From an uncultured Pseudomonadota bacterium (GTDB taxonomy: Bacteria > Pseudomonadota > Gammaproteobacteria > Steroidobacterales > Steroidobacteraceae), in assembly GCA_903927005.1 (NCBI GenBank), contig CAIYLH010000119.1, positions 1 through 36,324 of the forward strand: a stretch of 36,324 nucleotides of DNA, written 5' to 3'. Each line of letters opens with the position of its first letter. Position 1 is the stretch's first letter. Under the pieces are notes generated by a model that ran no database searches, had not been told where the DNA came from, and was given only the letters and a program-made list of their open reading frames with translations. Position numbers and translations under genes: made by a program. This document shows positions 14,100 through 22,581 of the stretch, in pieces.

Positions 14100-16616
14100 A
14101 TGAGCGTTACTTCCACGCCACTGTCCATCCTCGCTCCGCTATCGGGCGTGCTGCTGCCGCTGGCTCGCGTTCCCGACCCCGTCTTCGCCACCGGCCTGGT
14201 CGGCGCGGGCGTCGCCATCGACCCCACCTCTTGCGAAGTCCGCGCGCCGTTCGCCGGCACCATCAGCCAGCTGCACCGGGCCCGCCACGCGGTCGCAGTG
14301 CGCAGCGCGAGCGGCGTCGAGGTGCTGATTCACGTCGGCATCGACACGGTCACCCTGCGCGGCGAAGGCTTCACCGCTCACGTGCAGCAGGGCGACACGG
14401 TTGCCAGCGGTCAGCCGCTGCTCAGCTTCGACGCCGACGCCGTGGCGCGCCGCGCCACCAGCCTCATCACGATGATCGTCGTGACGACGCCGGATGCCGT
14501 CAGCGGCTTGCGCGCAGGCTCAGGCAAGGTGCGTGCCGGCCTCGACCCTGCACTGTTCGCGACGCTCGCGCACAGCACCGGGGAATCGGTCCGGACCGAC
14601 ACTGGCCCGCTCGCCACCGCGTGCGTCACGCTGCCCAACGTCGACGGCCTGCACGCCCGGCCCGCGGCCCTGCTCGCTGCGGCTGCACGCGGCTACACGG
14701 CCTCGTTGCGCCTGACCCGCGGCACGGCCAGCGCCGATCCGCGTTCAGTGATATCGGTCATGCTGCTAGGCAGCCAACACGGCGACTCGATTGGCATCGA
14801 GGGCCGCGGCGCCGATGCGCAGGCGGCGGTCGACCACCTCGCAAAACTGCTCGCCTCCGGCTGCGGCGAAAGCCTGAGCGCCGCGCCCGCCACCCCAACG
14901 CCGCCGATCCCGTTGGCGCCGGCCGTGACACGCGCAGGCGTGCTGGCCGGCGTTGCGGCGTCACCCGGGCTCGCGATCGGGCACGTCATCCAGTTACGCC
15001 GCGCCGAGTTCGACATCCCAGTCAGCGGTGCGGGCCTTGCGACCGAAACCGCCCGGCTCGAGCAAGCCCTCGCCGATGCGGCAGGCGAGCTTGGCGCGCT
15101 GGGCGCCGGCCGCGACGCCTCCAGTCGCTCGCAGATCCTCGCCGCGCACCGGGAGCTACTCACGGATCCCGGGCTGCTGGACGGCGCCCGCGAGGAGCTT
15201 GCCCGCGGCCACAGCGCAGCCCACGCCTGGCGCAGCGCCTATACCGGCTACGCTGCGCGCGTCGCCGCACTGACCAACGCGCTGCTGCGTGAACGCGCCG
15301 GTGACATCCGTGACGTCGGCGAGCGCGTACTTGCACTGCTAGCCGGGACGCGTGCAACGGCGATCGACGTGCCGGCAGGCTCGGTGCTGGTGGCCGATGA
15401 ACTGACACCCTCACAGACCGCCGCTCTGGATGTACGACGCGTGGTCGGCTTCTGTACGACCGGCGGCGGCGCCACCGGCCATACGGCGATCCTCGCCCGC
15501 TCGCTGGGCATCCCGGCGATCTGCGGCATCGACGCCGCCGCACGCCAGCTCGCCAACGGCACACGCGTGATCCTCGACGGCGACCGCGGCACGCTGGATA
15601 CGACACCAGACGCCGCAGCAATTGCGAGCGCCGAAAACGCACTCGCGCGCGCGGCAGCAGCCCATGCACGGGCCGAGGCAGTAGCCGGCGAGAACGCCGT
15701 GACACGCGATGGACACCGCATCGAGGTCGGCGCCAACGTTCGCGACGCCGCGGAAACCGCCACCGCGATGCAAGCCGGTGCCGACGGCGTCGGCTTGCTG
15801 CGCTCGGAGTTCCTGTTCGCCGAGCGCGAGACGGCGCCGAGCGAGGGCGAGCAGTCTGCCGCCTATCAGGCGGTCGCCCGCGCCGTCGGCCCTGGCCGAC
15901 GGCTGGTGGTACGCACCCTGGATGTCGGTGGTGACAAGCCGCTCCCCTACCTGCCACTACCGCACGAAGACAACCCGTTCCTCGGGGTACGCGGCATCCG
16001 CGTCGGCCTCGCGCATCCCGCAATGCTCACCTCGCAACTGCGCGCGATCGCGACTGCCGCGTCGATGACCCAGCTGTGCGTGATGTTCCCGATGATCGCC
16101 ACCCTCGAAGAGGTACGCGCCGCGCGTGCACTGCTCGAGCCGATCAGCCGCGCGAGCGGCCAGCGAATCGAGATTGGCGTGATGATCGAGGTCCCCTCAG
16201 CGGCGCTCATCGCCGAACAGCTGGCAGCGGAAGTCGACTTCTTCTCGATCGGCACGAATGACCTGACGCAGTACACGCTCGCGATGGACCGTGGCCATCC
16301 GCAACTGGCCGCACAGGCCGATGGACTCCATCCGGCGGTACTGAGGCTCATCGCGATGACAGTCGCCGCGGCCCACCGCCACGGCCGCTGGGTCGGCGTC
16401 TGCGGCGGGCTCGCCGGCGATGCGATCGCAGTCCCGGCACTGCTCGGCCTGGGCGTCGATGAACTGTCCGTCTCTGCCGTGGCAGTCCCGACGATCAAAG
16501 CGCAGGTCCGCGACCTGTCGATGCGCGACTGCCAGCGACTCGCCACAGCACTACTCGAACTGGGCACGGCCACCGAGGTCCGTGCCGCTCTCGCTTCATT
16601 TTCTGCCAGCCCCTGA
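14100..16616 (+). CDS. Fused PTS EIIA(Glc)-HPr-Enzyme I
   Basis: This 838-residue protein joins three phosphotransferase modules that together carry phosphate from PEP to the EIICB next door. EIIA(Glc) covers about residues 1-155, with active-site His78 in VLIHVGIDTV and partner His63. HPr covers about 173-255, with His185 in GLHARPA. Enzyme I follows from about 278, beginning GVAASPGLAIG, with His461 in GGGATGHTAILAR, then the PEP-binding barrel with LLRSEFLF, RTLDVGGDKPLPYLP, MFPMIATLEEV, FFSIGTNDLTQYTLA and VCGGLAGD. All phospho-histidines are present. The ribosome site is weak: GAGG lies 14 bases upstream of ATG, and a five-codon frame (14086-14103) overlaps the start. It is the first gene of a seven-gene operon. 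Confidence 0.95.
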   Translation: MSVTSTPLSILAPLSGVLLPLARVPDPVFATGLVGAGVAIDPTSCEVRAPFAGTISQLHRARHAVAVRSASGVEVLIHVGIDTVTLRGEGFTAHVQQGDTVASGQPLLSFDADAVARRATSLITMIVVTTPDAVSGLRAGSGKVRAGLDPALFATLAHSTGESVRTDTGPLATACVTLPNVDGLHARPAALLAAAARGYTASLRLTRGTASADPRSVISVMLLGSQHGDSIGIEGRGADAQAAVDHLAKLLASGCGESLSAAPATPTPPIPLAPAVTRAGVLAGVAASPGLAIGHVIQLRRAEFDIPVSGAGLATETARLEQALADAAGELGALGAGRDASSRSQILAAHRELLTDPGLLDGAREELARGHSAAHAWRSAYTGYAARVAALTNALLRERAGDIRDVGERVLALLAGTRATAIDVPAGSVLVADELTPSQTAALDVRRVVGFCTTGGGATGHTAILARSLGIPAICGIDAAARQLANGTRVILDGDRGTLDTTPDAAAIASAENALARAAAAHARAEAVAGENAVTRDGHRIEVGANVRDAAETATAMQAGADGVGLLRSEFLFAERETAPSEGEQSAAYQAVARAVGPGRRLVVRTLDVGGDKPLPYLPLPHEDNPFLGVRGIRVGLAHPAMLTSQLRAIATAASMTQLCVMFPMIATLEEVRAARALLEPISRASGQRIEIGVMIEVPSAALIAEQLAAEVDFFSIGTNDLTQYTLAMDRGHPQLAAQADGLHPAVLRLIAMTVAAAHRHGRWVGVCGGLAGDAIAVPALLGLGVDELSVSAVAVPTIKAQVRDLSMRDCQRLATALLELGTATEVRAALASFSASP

Positions 16617-16641
16617 CGGCTCAACGTCCTAGGATCGCCTT

Positions 16642-18417
16642 ATGTTCAAGAATGCGTTCACCTTCCTACAGAAGATCGGCAAGGCCCTGATGCTGCCCGT
16701 GGCGGTGCTGCCGGTCGCCGGCCTGCTGCTCGGCATAGGCGCGGCCAACTTCGAGTGGATGCCGGCGATCCTGTCGGCGTTGATGAAGAACGCCGGTGAC
16801 GTGATTTTCGGCAACCTGCCACTGATCTTTGCGATCGGCGTCGCGGTGGGATTCACTGAGAACGACGGGGTGGCGGCGATTTCCGCCAGCATCGGCTACC
16901 TCGTGCTGACGACCACCATGGGCGTCATGGCCAATGCGCTGCACGTTGAGCCGGCCACCGTGATGGGCCTCAAGACCATGCAGACGGGCGTCTTCGGCGG
17001 CATCCTCGCCGGCGGACTCGCCGCGGCGATGTTCCAGCGCTTTTACCGAATTTCGCTGCCACCGTACCTCGGCTTCTTTGCCGGCAAGCGCTTCGTGCCG
17101 ATCATCACCGCGATCGCCGCCATCGGGCTTGGCGTTGTGCTGTCGCTGGTTTGGCCGCCGATCCAGGACCAGATCAAGGCGTTCTCGCACTGGGCTGCAG
17201 TCGCCGATCCGCGTACCGCCGCAACGCTCTACGGCTTCGTCGAACGACTGCTGATCCCGTTTGGCCTGCATCACATCTGGAACGTACCGTTCTTCTTCGA
17301 GATGGGTTCCTACACCGATGCGGCCGGCACCGTGGTACACGGCGACATCAACCGCTTCTTCGCGGGCGATCGCACCGCAGGCGTGCTCGCCGGTGCGTTC
17401 CTGTTCAAGATGTTCGGCCTGCCGGCGGCTGCGGTTGCGATCTGGCACAGCGCGCGTCCGGAGAATCGCATCGCCGTCGGCGGAATCATGGTGTCGGCGG
17501 CGCTGACCTCGTTCCTGACCGGCATCACCGAGCCGATCGAGTTCGCGTTCCTGTTCGTGGCACCGGCGCTGTACGTGCTGCACGCGCTGCTCGCCGCCTC
17601 GACGCAGTTCCTCGCCAACACGTTCAACATGCACATGGGCTTCACCTTCTCGCAGGGTGGCATCGACTTCCTGATATTCAACGTACTGGGCAAGAACGCA
17701 CAAAACTGGTGGCTGGTGCTGGTACTCGGCCCGCTCTATGCGGCGCTGTACTACGGCCTGTTCCGTGGCGTGATCAAGTGGCTCGACCTGAAGACCCCGG
17801 GGCGTGAGGACGAGCCGATGGTTGCCATCGTCGCCAGCAGCGCCTCCGCCGATCCGCGCAGCGAACGCGCAGCGGCGCTGGTCGCGGCCTTCGGTGGACG
17901 CGACAACATCAGCAGCCTTGATGCCTGCATCACCCGACTGCGCGTCGTGGTGCGCAACCAGGCCGCCGTCGATGCCGCCCGCCTTAAGGCGCTAGGCGCA
18001 AGCGGCGTGCTGACCATCGGCGACAGCATCCAGGCGGTGTTCGGTCCGCTGTCGGAGAACCTCATGTCCGACATGGAGCAATACCTGCGCTCGACGGCCG
18101 CCTACTACACGGCAGCCTCCACGTCGTCCCTCACCGGCGGCGCAGCCGCGTCACGGGCCGGCGAGCCGCTCGAGGCCTGGGTTCGCGAGGCGGCCGGTCC
18201 GCTGCTCGCCGCGCTCGGCGGCCGCGCCAACGTGCGCTCGCTCGATGCGGTAGCCTTGACGCGCCTGCGGGTCGAGCTTGCCGATGCAAGCCGGTTCGAC
18301 GAGGCCGCCGCCCGCCTTGCCGGCGTGGTCGGCGTACTGGAGGTTTCGCCGACGATCCGGCACCTTATCGTCGGCGACCGTGCCGATCAGTTCGCGGTGG
18401 CGCTCAGCGCCCCGTAA
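16642..18417 (+). CDS. PTS EIICB, glucose/GlcNAc family, with a second degenerate IIB
   Basis: This 591-residue protein is a glucose-family EIICB permease. The EIIC part (about 1-390) is strongly hydrophobic, with [33 protein letters not shown] and the conserved [12 protein letters not shown]. The first IIB domain (about 410-480) has Cys429 in [15 protein letters not shown], equivalent to the phosphorylated Cys of E. coli PtsG. A second IIB-like domain (about 515-590) reads [20 protein letters not shown] at the same place; the Cys is replaced by Val537 with one extra residue, so it cannot be phosphorylated there. Together with the fused protein upstream, it makes a complete PTS. Sugar choice (glucose or N-acetylglucosamine) is not certain, but the locus favours glucose. 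Ribosome site AGGA is eight bases before ATG. Confidence 0.93.
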   Translation: MFKNAFTFLQKIGKALMLPVAVLPVAGLLLGIGAANFEWMPAILSALMKNAGDVIFGNLPLIFAIGVAVGFTENDGVAAISASIGYLVLTTTMGVMANALHVEPATVMGLKTMQTGVFGGILAGGLAAAMFQRFYRISLPPYLGFFAGKRFVPIITAIAAIGLGVVLSLVWPPIQDQIKAFSHWAAVADPRTAATLYGFVERLLIPFGLHHIWNVPFFFEMGSYTDAAGTVVHGDINRFFAGDRTAGVLAGAFLFKMFGLPAAAVAIWHSARPENRIAVGGIMVSAALTSFLTGITEPIEFAFLFVAPALYVLHALLAASTQFLANTFNMHMGFTFSQGGIDFLIFNVLGKNAQNWWLVLVLGPLYAALYYGLFRGVIKWLDLKTPGREDEPMVAIVASSASADPRSERAAALVAAFGGRDNISSLDACITRLRVVVRNQAAVDAARLKALGASGVLTIGDSIQAVFGPLSENLMSDMEQYLRSTAAYYTAASTSSLTGGAAASRAGEPLEAWVREAAGPLLAALGGRANVRSLDAVALTRLRVELADASRFDEAAARLAGVVGVLEVSPTIRHLIVGDRADQFAVALSAP

Positions 18418-18461
18418 GAACTGCGCGGGGCGCCGCACGAACGACGCAGGGGGGACGGCTG

Positions 18462-19721
18462 ATGGGCAGAGCCAGCAAGACGACAGCGAGCCTGCTGGTT
18501 GGGCTGTTCGCGGGCATGCCTATCGCCATGCCCGCACCGCCGCCCAACACCGGTCCTGCGCCGCACGCCGAGGTGCTGCACTGGTGGACCGCGGGTGGCG
18601 AGGCGGCGGCAGTACGCTCTCTGGCCGAGGCCTACCGCGACGCCGGCGGCGTCTGGAGCGATACCGCGATCGCAGGCGCCGAACAGGCACGGGCGGTCGC
18701 GATCAGCCGGATCGCCGGCGGCAATCCCCCGACCGCCGTGCTGTTCAACACCTCGCGGCAGTTCCACGACCTGGTGGAGCAGGGACTGCTGGATACCGTC
18801 GATGATGTCGCCCGCCGCAACGACTGGGAGCGGCTCCTGCCGCCTGCCATCCTCGACGTCGTGCGCATCCGTGGCCATTACTATGCCGCACCGGTCAACA
18901 TCCACATGCCGACGTGGATCTGGTATTCGAAGGCCGCCTTCACGCGCGCCGGCATCGCGCAGGAACCGCGCAGCTTCGAGGAGTTGTTCGCAGCCCTGGA
19001 CCGATTGCGCGCGGCGGGCCTGGTGCCGCTGGCGCACGGCGGCCAGCCGTGGCAGGACAACCTCGTGTTCCGCGCCGTGCTCGCAAACCTGGGCGGCCGT
19101 GAGCTGTACCTGCAGGTGTTGCGCGACCGCGACGCGCGGGCGATTCACTCCGACGCATTCCGGCGGGTGCTGCTGACGTTCAAGCGACTGCATAGCTACG
19201 TCGACAAAGGCTCGCCCGGCCGCAACTGGAACGACGCCACGGCCATGCTGGTCACGGCGCGCGCCGGCGTGCAGATCATGGGCGACTGGGTCAAGGCCGA
19301 GTTCGCCACCGCTCACCAGGCCGCTGGCCGCGACTACGGCTGCATCGCGGGCTTTGGCGAACACGCGCCGTACGTGATCCAGGGCGATGCTTTCGTCTTT
19401 CCGCACAGCCGCGACCCGCAGACAGTACGCGCCCAACAGCTGCTGGCCACGGTCGTCACCGCGCCGGCCACGCAGCTCGCCTTCAGCATCCGCAAGGGCT
19501 CGATTCCGGTGCGGGCCGATGTCGACCCCAGCTCGCTCGACCTGTGCAGCCAGATGGCAGTGGCCTTGCTGCGAGACCGCTCGCGGCAACTGCCCAACGA
19601 CGAGGTTTTCCTGACACCGGACCAGAACGGCGCAATGGCCGACGTGCTGACCAACTACTGGAACCGCGACGTGCCGGTCGAACAGGTCCAGCAGAAGCTG
19701 GTCGCAGCACTGGCCGACTGA
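18462..19721 (+). CDS. Sugar ABC transporter substrate-binding protein (GtsA-like)
   Basis: This 419-residue protein is an extracellular solute-binding protein of the sugar family 1 type. After a signal-like N-terminus (TTASLLVGLFAGMPIAMPA), the mature part opens with EVLHWWTAGGEAAAVRSLAE, which closely resembles glucose/mannose-binding GtsA proteins of Pseudomonas and Thermus. Other family stretches are TAVLFNTSRQFHDLVEQGLL, YYAAPVNIHMPTWIWYSKAA and VQIMGDWVKAEF. It would capture the sugar in the periplasm for the permeases encoded next. A strong purine-rich ribosome site (AGGGGGG) precedes ATG. The next gene starts three bases after the stop. The closest specificity guess is glucose, possibly a short beta-glucan product. 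Confidence 0.9.
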   Translation: MGRASKTTASLLVGLFAGMPIAMPAPPPNTGPAPHAEVLHWWTAGGEAAAVRSLAEAYRDAGGVWSDTAIAGAEQARAVAISRIAGGNPPTAVLFNTSRQFHDLVEQGLLDTVDDVARRNDWERLLPPAILDVVRIRGHYYAAPVNIHMPTWIWYSKAAFTRAGIAQEPRSFEELFAALDRLRAAGLVPLAHGGQPWQDNLVFRAVLANLGGRELYLQVLRDRDARAIHSDAFRRVLLTFKRLHSYVDKGSPGRNWNDATAMLVTARAGVQIMGDWVKAEFATAHQAAGRDYGCIAGFGEHAPYVIQGDAFVFPHSRDPQTVRAQQLLATVVTAPATQLAFSIRKGSIPVRADVDPSSLDLCSQMAVALLRDRSRQLPNDEVFLTPDQNGAMADVLTNYWNRDVPVEQVQQKLVAALAD

Positions 19722-19724
19722 GCC

Positions 19725-20642
19725 GTGCCAGACGCACTGCCTGGGACGCGATTGCCAACCGCCCGCGCCGCCCGCAGCGGCAGCTGGCCTGCGCGGCTGG
19801 CACTCTTGCCGCTCGCGCTGACCGCCGTGGTGGCCTACCTCGGCTCGATCCTCTGGTCGCTGCGAGTGAGCTTCAGCGCGTCGCGTACGTTCCCGTCTGA
19901 CAGCTGGGTGGGAGCTGCGCAGTACCTGCGCCTGTTCGCCAACGAGCGCTGGCTGCTGTCGCTGCAAAATCTGGCGGTCTATGGCGTGCTGTTCGTGCTC
20001 GCCTGCCTGCTGCTGGGCTTCCTTCTCGCGCTGCTGATCGACCGGCAGGTCGCGGGCGAAGGCGTACTGCGAGCGGTGTTCCTGTACCCGTATGCGATGT
20101 CGTTCATCGCCAGCGGCGCGGTCTGGGCGTGGATGCTCAATCCGATCCAGGGTGTCGAGGCGGTTGGCCACGCGCTGGGCTGGGAGGCGTTTCGCTTTGA
20201 CTGGATCGTCGACCCGGATCGGGTGATCTACGCAATCGTGATCGCAGCCGTCTGGCAGGCAGCGGGACTGGTAATGGCACTGCTGCTGGCCGGGCTGCGC
20301 AGCGTCGATGCGGACCTGTGGCGAGCCGCTAGGATTGACGGCATTCCCACCTGGCGCATCTATGTGTCGATCGTCATACCGCAGCTGGGCTACTCGTTCG
20401 CAACCGCCGCGATCCTGCTGCTGACAGCGGTGATCAAGCTGTACGACGCCGTGGTCGCGATGACCCAGGGCGGACCGGGAACCGCCAGCGAAGTGCCGGC
20501 GAAGTTCATCATGGATCACCTGTATGGGCGGGCGAACATCGCGCTGGCCTCGGCCGCCTCGGTCATGTTGCTGCTGACCGCGATCGCGCTGGTCAGCCCC
20601 TTCCTTTACGCCCGCAGCCGGGCGGCGGCGCGCGGCGCATGA
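19725..20642 (+). CDS. Sugar ABC transporter permease (GtsB/MalF-like)
   Basis: This 305-residue membrane protein is a binding-protein-dependent permease with about six hydrophobic segments. The ATPase-contacting EAA loop appears as AARIDGIPTWRIYVSIVIPQ (about residues 202-222). The N-terminal segment LALLPLALTAVVAYLGSILW is the first transmembrane helix, and SVMLLLTAIALVSPFLYARS the last. Start is GTG at 19725, three bases after the binding-protein stop. It overlaps the next permease by four bases (ATGA), so the genes are cotranslated. It should form the heterodimeric channel with the product of 20639-21496. Confidence 0.92.
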   Translation: MPDALPGTRLPTARAARSGSWPARLALLPLALTAVVAYLGSILWSLRVSFSASRTFPSDSWVGAAQYLRLFANERWLLSLQNLAVYGVLFVLACLLLGFLLALLIDRQVAGEGVLRAVFLYPYAMSFIASGAVWAWMLNPIQGVEAVGHALGWEAFRFDWIVDPDRVIYAIVIAAVWQAAGLVMALLLAGLRSVDADLWRAARIDGIPTWRIYVSIVIPQLGYSFATAAILLLTAVIKLYDAVVAMTQGGPGTASEVPAKFIMDHLYGRANIALASAASVMLLLTAIALVSPFLYARSRAAARGA

Positions 20643-21496
20643 ACCGCTCGCCGCTCGCTGCCCGAGTGGGAATGGCCGCGTTCCTCGCGGTCGCGGCGGC
20701 GTTCTTCCTGCTGCCGCTGTACGTCATGCTGGTCACCTCGCTCAAGCCGCTGGACGAGTTGCGCGCTGGCGCTCTGTTCGCCTGGCCGCTGGCACCGACC
20801 CTGGCGCCGTGGCGCACCGCCTGGAGCGAGGCCTGCACCGGCGTCGCCTGCGAGGGCGTCCGCGCGGGCTTTATGAACTCGCTGGCCATCGCGGTACCCA
20901 GCACTCTGCTCGCGGTGGGCCTCGGCGCCCTGAACGGTTATGCGCTCGCCCTGTGGCGAGTGAGGGGCGCGAACTGGCTGTTCGGCCTGCTGATGGTCGG
21001 CGCGTTCGTGCCCGGCCAGGTCATGCTCTATCCGCTGGTGCGTGCGCTCGGCACGCTCGGACTGGTCGGCTCGCTACCCGGCATCGTGCTGGTACACGTG
21101 GTCTTCAGCATGCCGCTGATGACGCTGCTGTTCCGCAACTGGTACGCGTCGCTGCCGACCGAACTGTTCAACGCGGCACGCATCGACGGCGCGGGGTTCT
21201 GGGGGGTGTGGACGCGCGTGCTGCTGCCTATGTCCGCGCCGATGCTCGGGGTCGCCGCGATCATGCAGGTGACGGGCGTCTGGAACGACTACCTGCTCGG
21301 GCTTGTGTTCGCCGGACACGACTTCGCGCCAATGACCGTACAACTCAACAACCTGATCAACACCAGCACCGGTACCCGCCAGTACAACGTCGACATGGCG
21401 GCGACACTGCTTACCTCGCTGGTGCCGCTCGTGGTGTACTTCGGCTCCGGCCGCTGGTTCGTACGCGGCATCACCGCCGGCGCGCTCAAGGGATAA
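20639..21496 (+). CDS. Sugar ABC transporter permease (GtsC/MalG-like)
   Basis: This 285-residue protein is the second permease. It shows the MalG-type features: an N-terminal helix (AAFLAVAAAFFLLPLYVMLV) followed by TSLKPLDELRAG, the segment GAFVPGQVMLYPLVRALGTL, and an EAA loop NAARIDGAGFWGVWTRVLLP. The final stretch VYFGSGRWFVRGITAGALKG is typical of this subfamily. ATG overlaps the previous stop (ATGA), and the ATPase starts two bases after its own stop. Six transmembrane helices are expected. Confidence 0.92.
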   Translation: MNRSPLAARVGMAAFLAVAAAFFLLPLYVMLVTSLKPLDELRAGALFAWPLAPTLAPWRTAWSEACTGVACEGVRAGFMNSLAIAVPSTLLAVGLGALNGYALALWRVRGANWLFGLLMVGAFVPGQVMLYPLVRALGTLGLVGSLPGIVLVHVVFSMPLMTLLFRNWYASLPTELFNAARIDGAGFWGVWTRVLLPMSAPMLGVAAIMQVTGVWNDYLLGLVFAGHDFAPMTVQLNNLINTSTGTRQYNVDMAATLLTSLVPLVVYFGSGRWFVRGITAGALKG

Positions 21497-21498
21497 CG

Positions 21499-22575
21499 AT
21501 GGCAGCGGTCAGCCTGCAGCAATTGCGCGTAAACCTCGGCGGCCGGGAGGTCATCCCGGGCCTGTCGCTGGACATCGCCGAGGGCGAGTTCCTCGTCCTG
21601 CTCGGGCCCTCGGGCTGCGGCAAGTCGACCCTCTTGCACGCCGTCGCCGGACTCACCGACATCGCCGCCGGTCGGATCCTGATCGGCGGCGACGACGTCA
21701 CCGCCGCGGATCCCGCGACGCGCAACATCGGCATGGTCTTCCAGTCATACGCGCTCTACCCAAGCATGAGCGTGGAGAAGAACCTGTCGTTCGGACTGCG
21801 CGTGCGGCGCCTGCCACGGGCCGAAATTGCCCGCCGGGTCCACGACGCGGCGGCGCTCTTGCAACTGACGGATCTGCTGCAGCGCCGTCCGGCGGCGCTG
21901 TCCGGCGGCCAGCGGCAGCGGGTCGCGATCGGACGGGCACTGGTACGCGACGCTCGCGTCTATCTGTTCGATGAACCGCTGTCGAACCTGGATGCCAGCC
22001 TGCGCGCAACGCTCAGGCGCGAACTGAAACTGCTGCACCGCCGGCTCGGCGCGACCATGATCTACGTGACGCACGATCAGATCGAAGCGATGACCCTCGC
22101 CACACGCATCGCCGTGATGAAGGACGGCGTGTTGCAGCAGGTGGGTACGCCGGACGAGGTCTACTCACGACCCGCCAACCTGTTCGTGGCAGGTTTCCTC
22201 GGTGCGCCGCCCATGAACTTTCTGGCCGGCATGCTGGCCACTGGCGACAACGGGCCGCGCTTCGTCGCAGCGGGGCTCGACCTTGCGCTGGACCGCGCTG
22301 CTGTATCCCGCGACGCGCTCGTCGCCGGCCGTGCCGTGCTGCTCGGCGTGCGCCCCGAACACGTCCGGCTCGACGAGCGCGGTGCGCTGATGGCACGGAT
22401 AAGCCTCGCCGAGCCCACCGGTGCCCATCAAGTGATCAGCCTCGAGTGGCGCGGTGGCGTCTTGCAGGCGCTCGATACCACGCAGCCGCCGCTCAGCGAG
22501 GGCAGCGAGGTGCGCTGCACGCTGGACATCGCTCGCGCGTCGCTGTTCGACGCCGCCAGCGGCACTCGACTGTAG
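21499..22575 (+). CDS. Sugar ABC transporter ATPase (MalK/UgpC-like)
   Basis: This 358-residue protein is the ATPase of the importer. Walker A is GPSGCGKST (residues 36-44), the Q-loop is in GMVFQSYALYPSMSVEKN, the signature is LSGGQ (134-138), Walker B is VYLFDEP (154-160), and the switch His192 is in YVTHDQIEAM. A C-terminal regulatory region of the MalK type (about 240-358) includes VLLGVRPEHVRL. In several bacteria, unphosphorylated EIIA(Glc) binds MalK and causes inducer exclusion; here the EIIA is encoded in the same operon, but the interaction is only a possibility. The start at 21499 is two bases after the permease stop; a longer in-frame start within the permease gene is rejected. 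Confidence 0.94.
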   Translation: MAAVSLQQLRVNLGGREVIPGLSLDIAEGEFLVLLGPSGCGKSTLLHAVAGLTDIAAGRILIGGDDVTAADPATRNIGMVFQSYALYPSMSVEKNLSFGLRVRRLPRAEIARRVHDAAALLQLTDLLQRRPAALSGGQRQRVAIGRALVRDARVYLFDEPLSNLDASLRATLRRELKLLHRRLGATMIYVTHDQIEAMTLATRIAVMKDGVLQQVGTPDEVYSRPANLFVAGFLGAPPMNFLAGMLATGDNGPRFVAAGLDLALDRAAVSRDALVAGRAVLLGVRPEHVRLDERGALMARISLAEPTGAHQVISLEWRGGVLQALDTTQPPLSEGSEVRCTLDIARASLFDAASGTRL

Positions 22576-22581
22576 CGCTTT

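Noticed and set aside
18387-20519. 710-codon minus-strand frame opposite the binding protein and permease genes
   Set aside because: It is Gln/His/Arg-rich without any motif, while the plus strand has a coherent, tightly packed ABC operon.
20809-21498. Upstream extension of the ABC ATPase frame
   Set aside because: It runs through the permease gene in another frame and lacks family sequence; the ATG at 21499 begins the ATPase domain.
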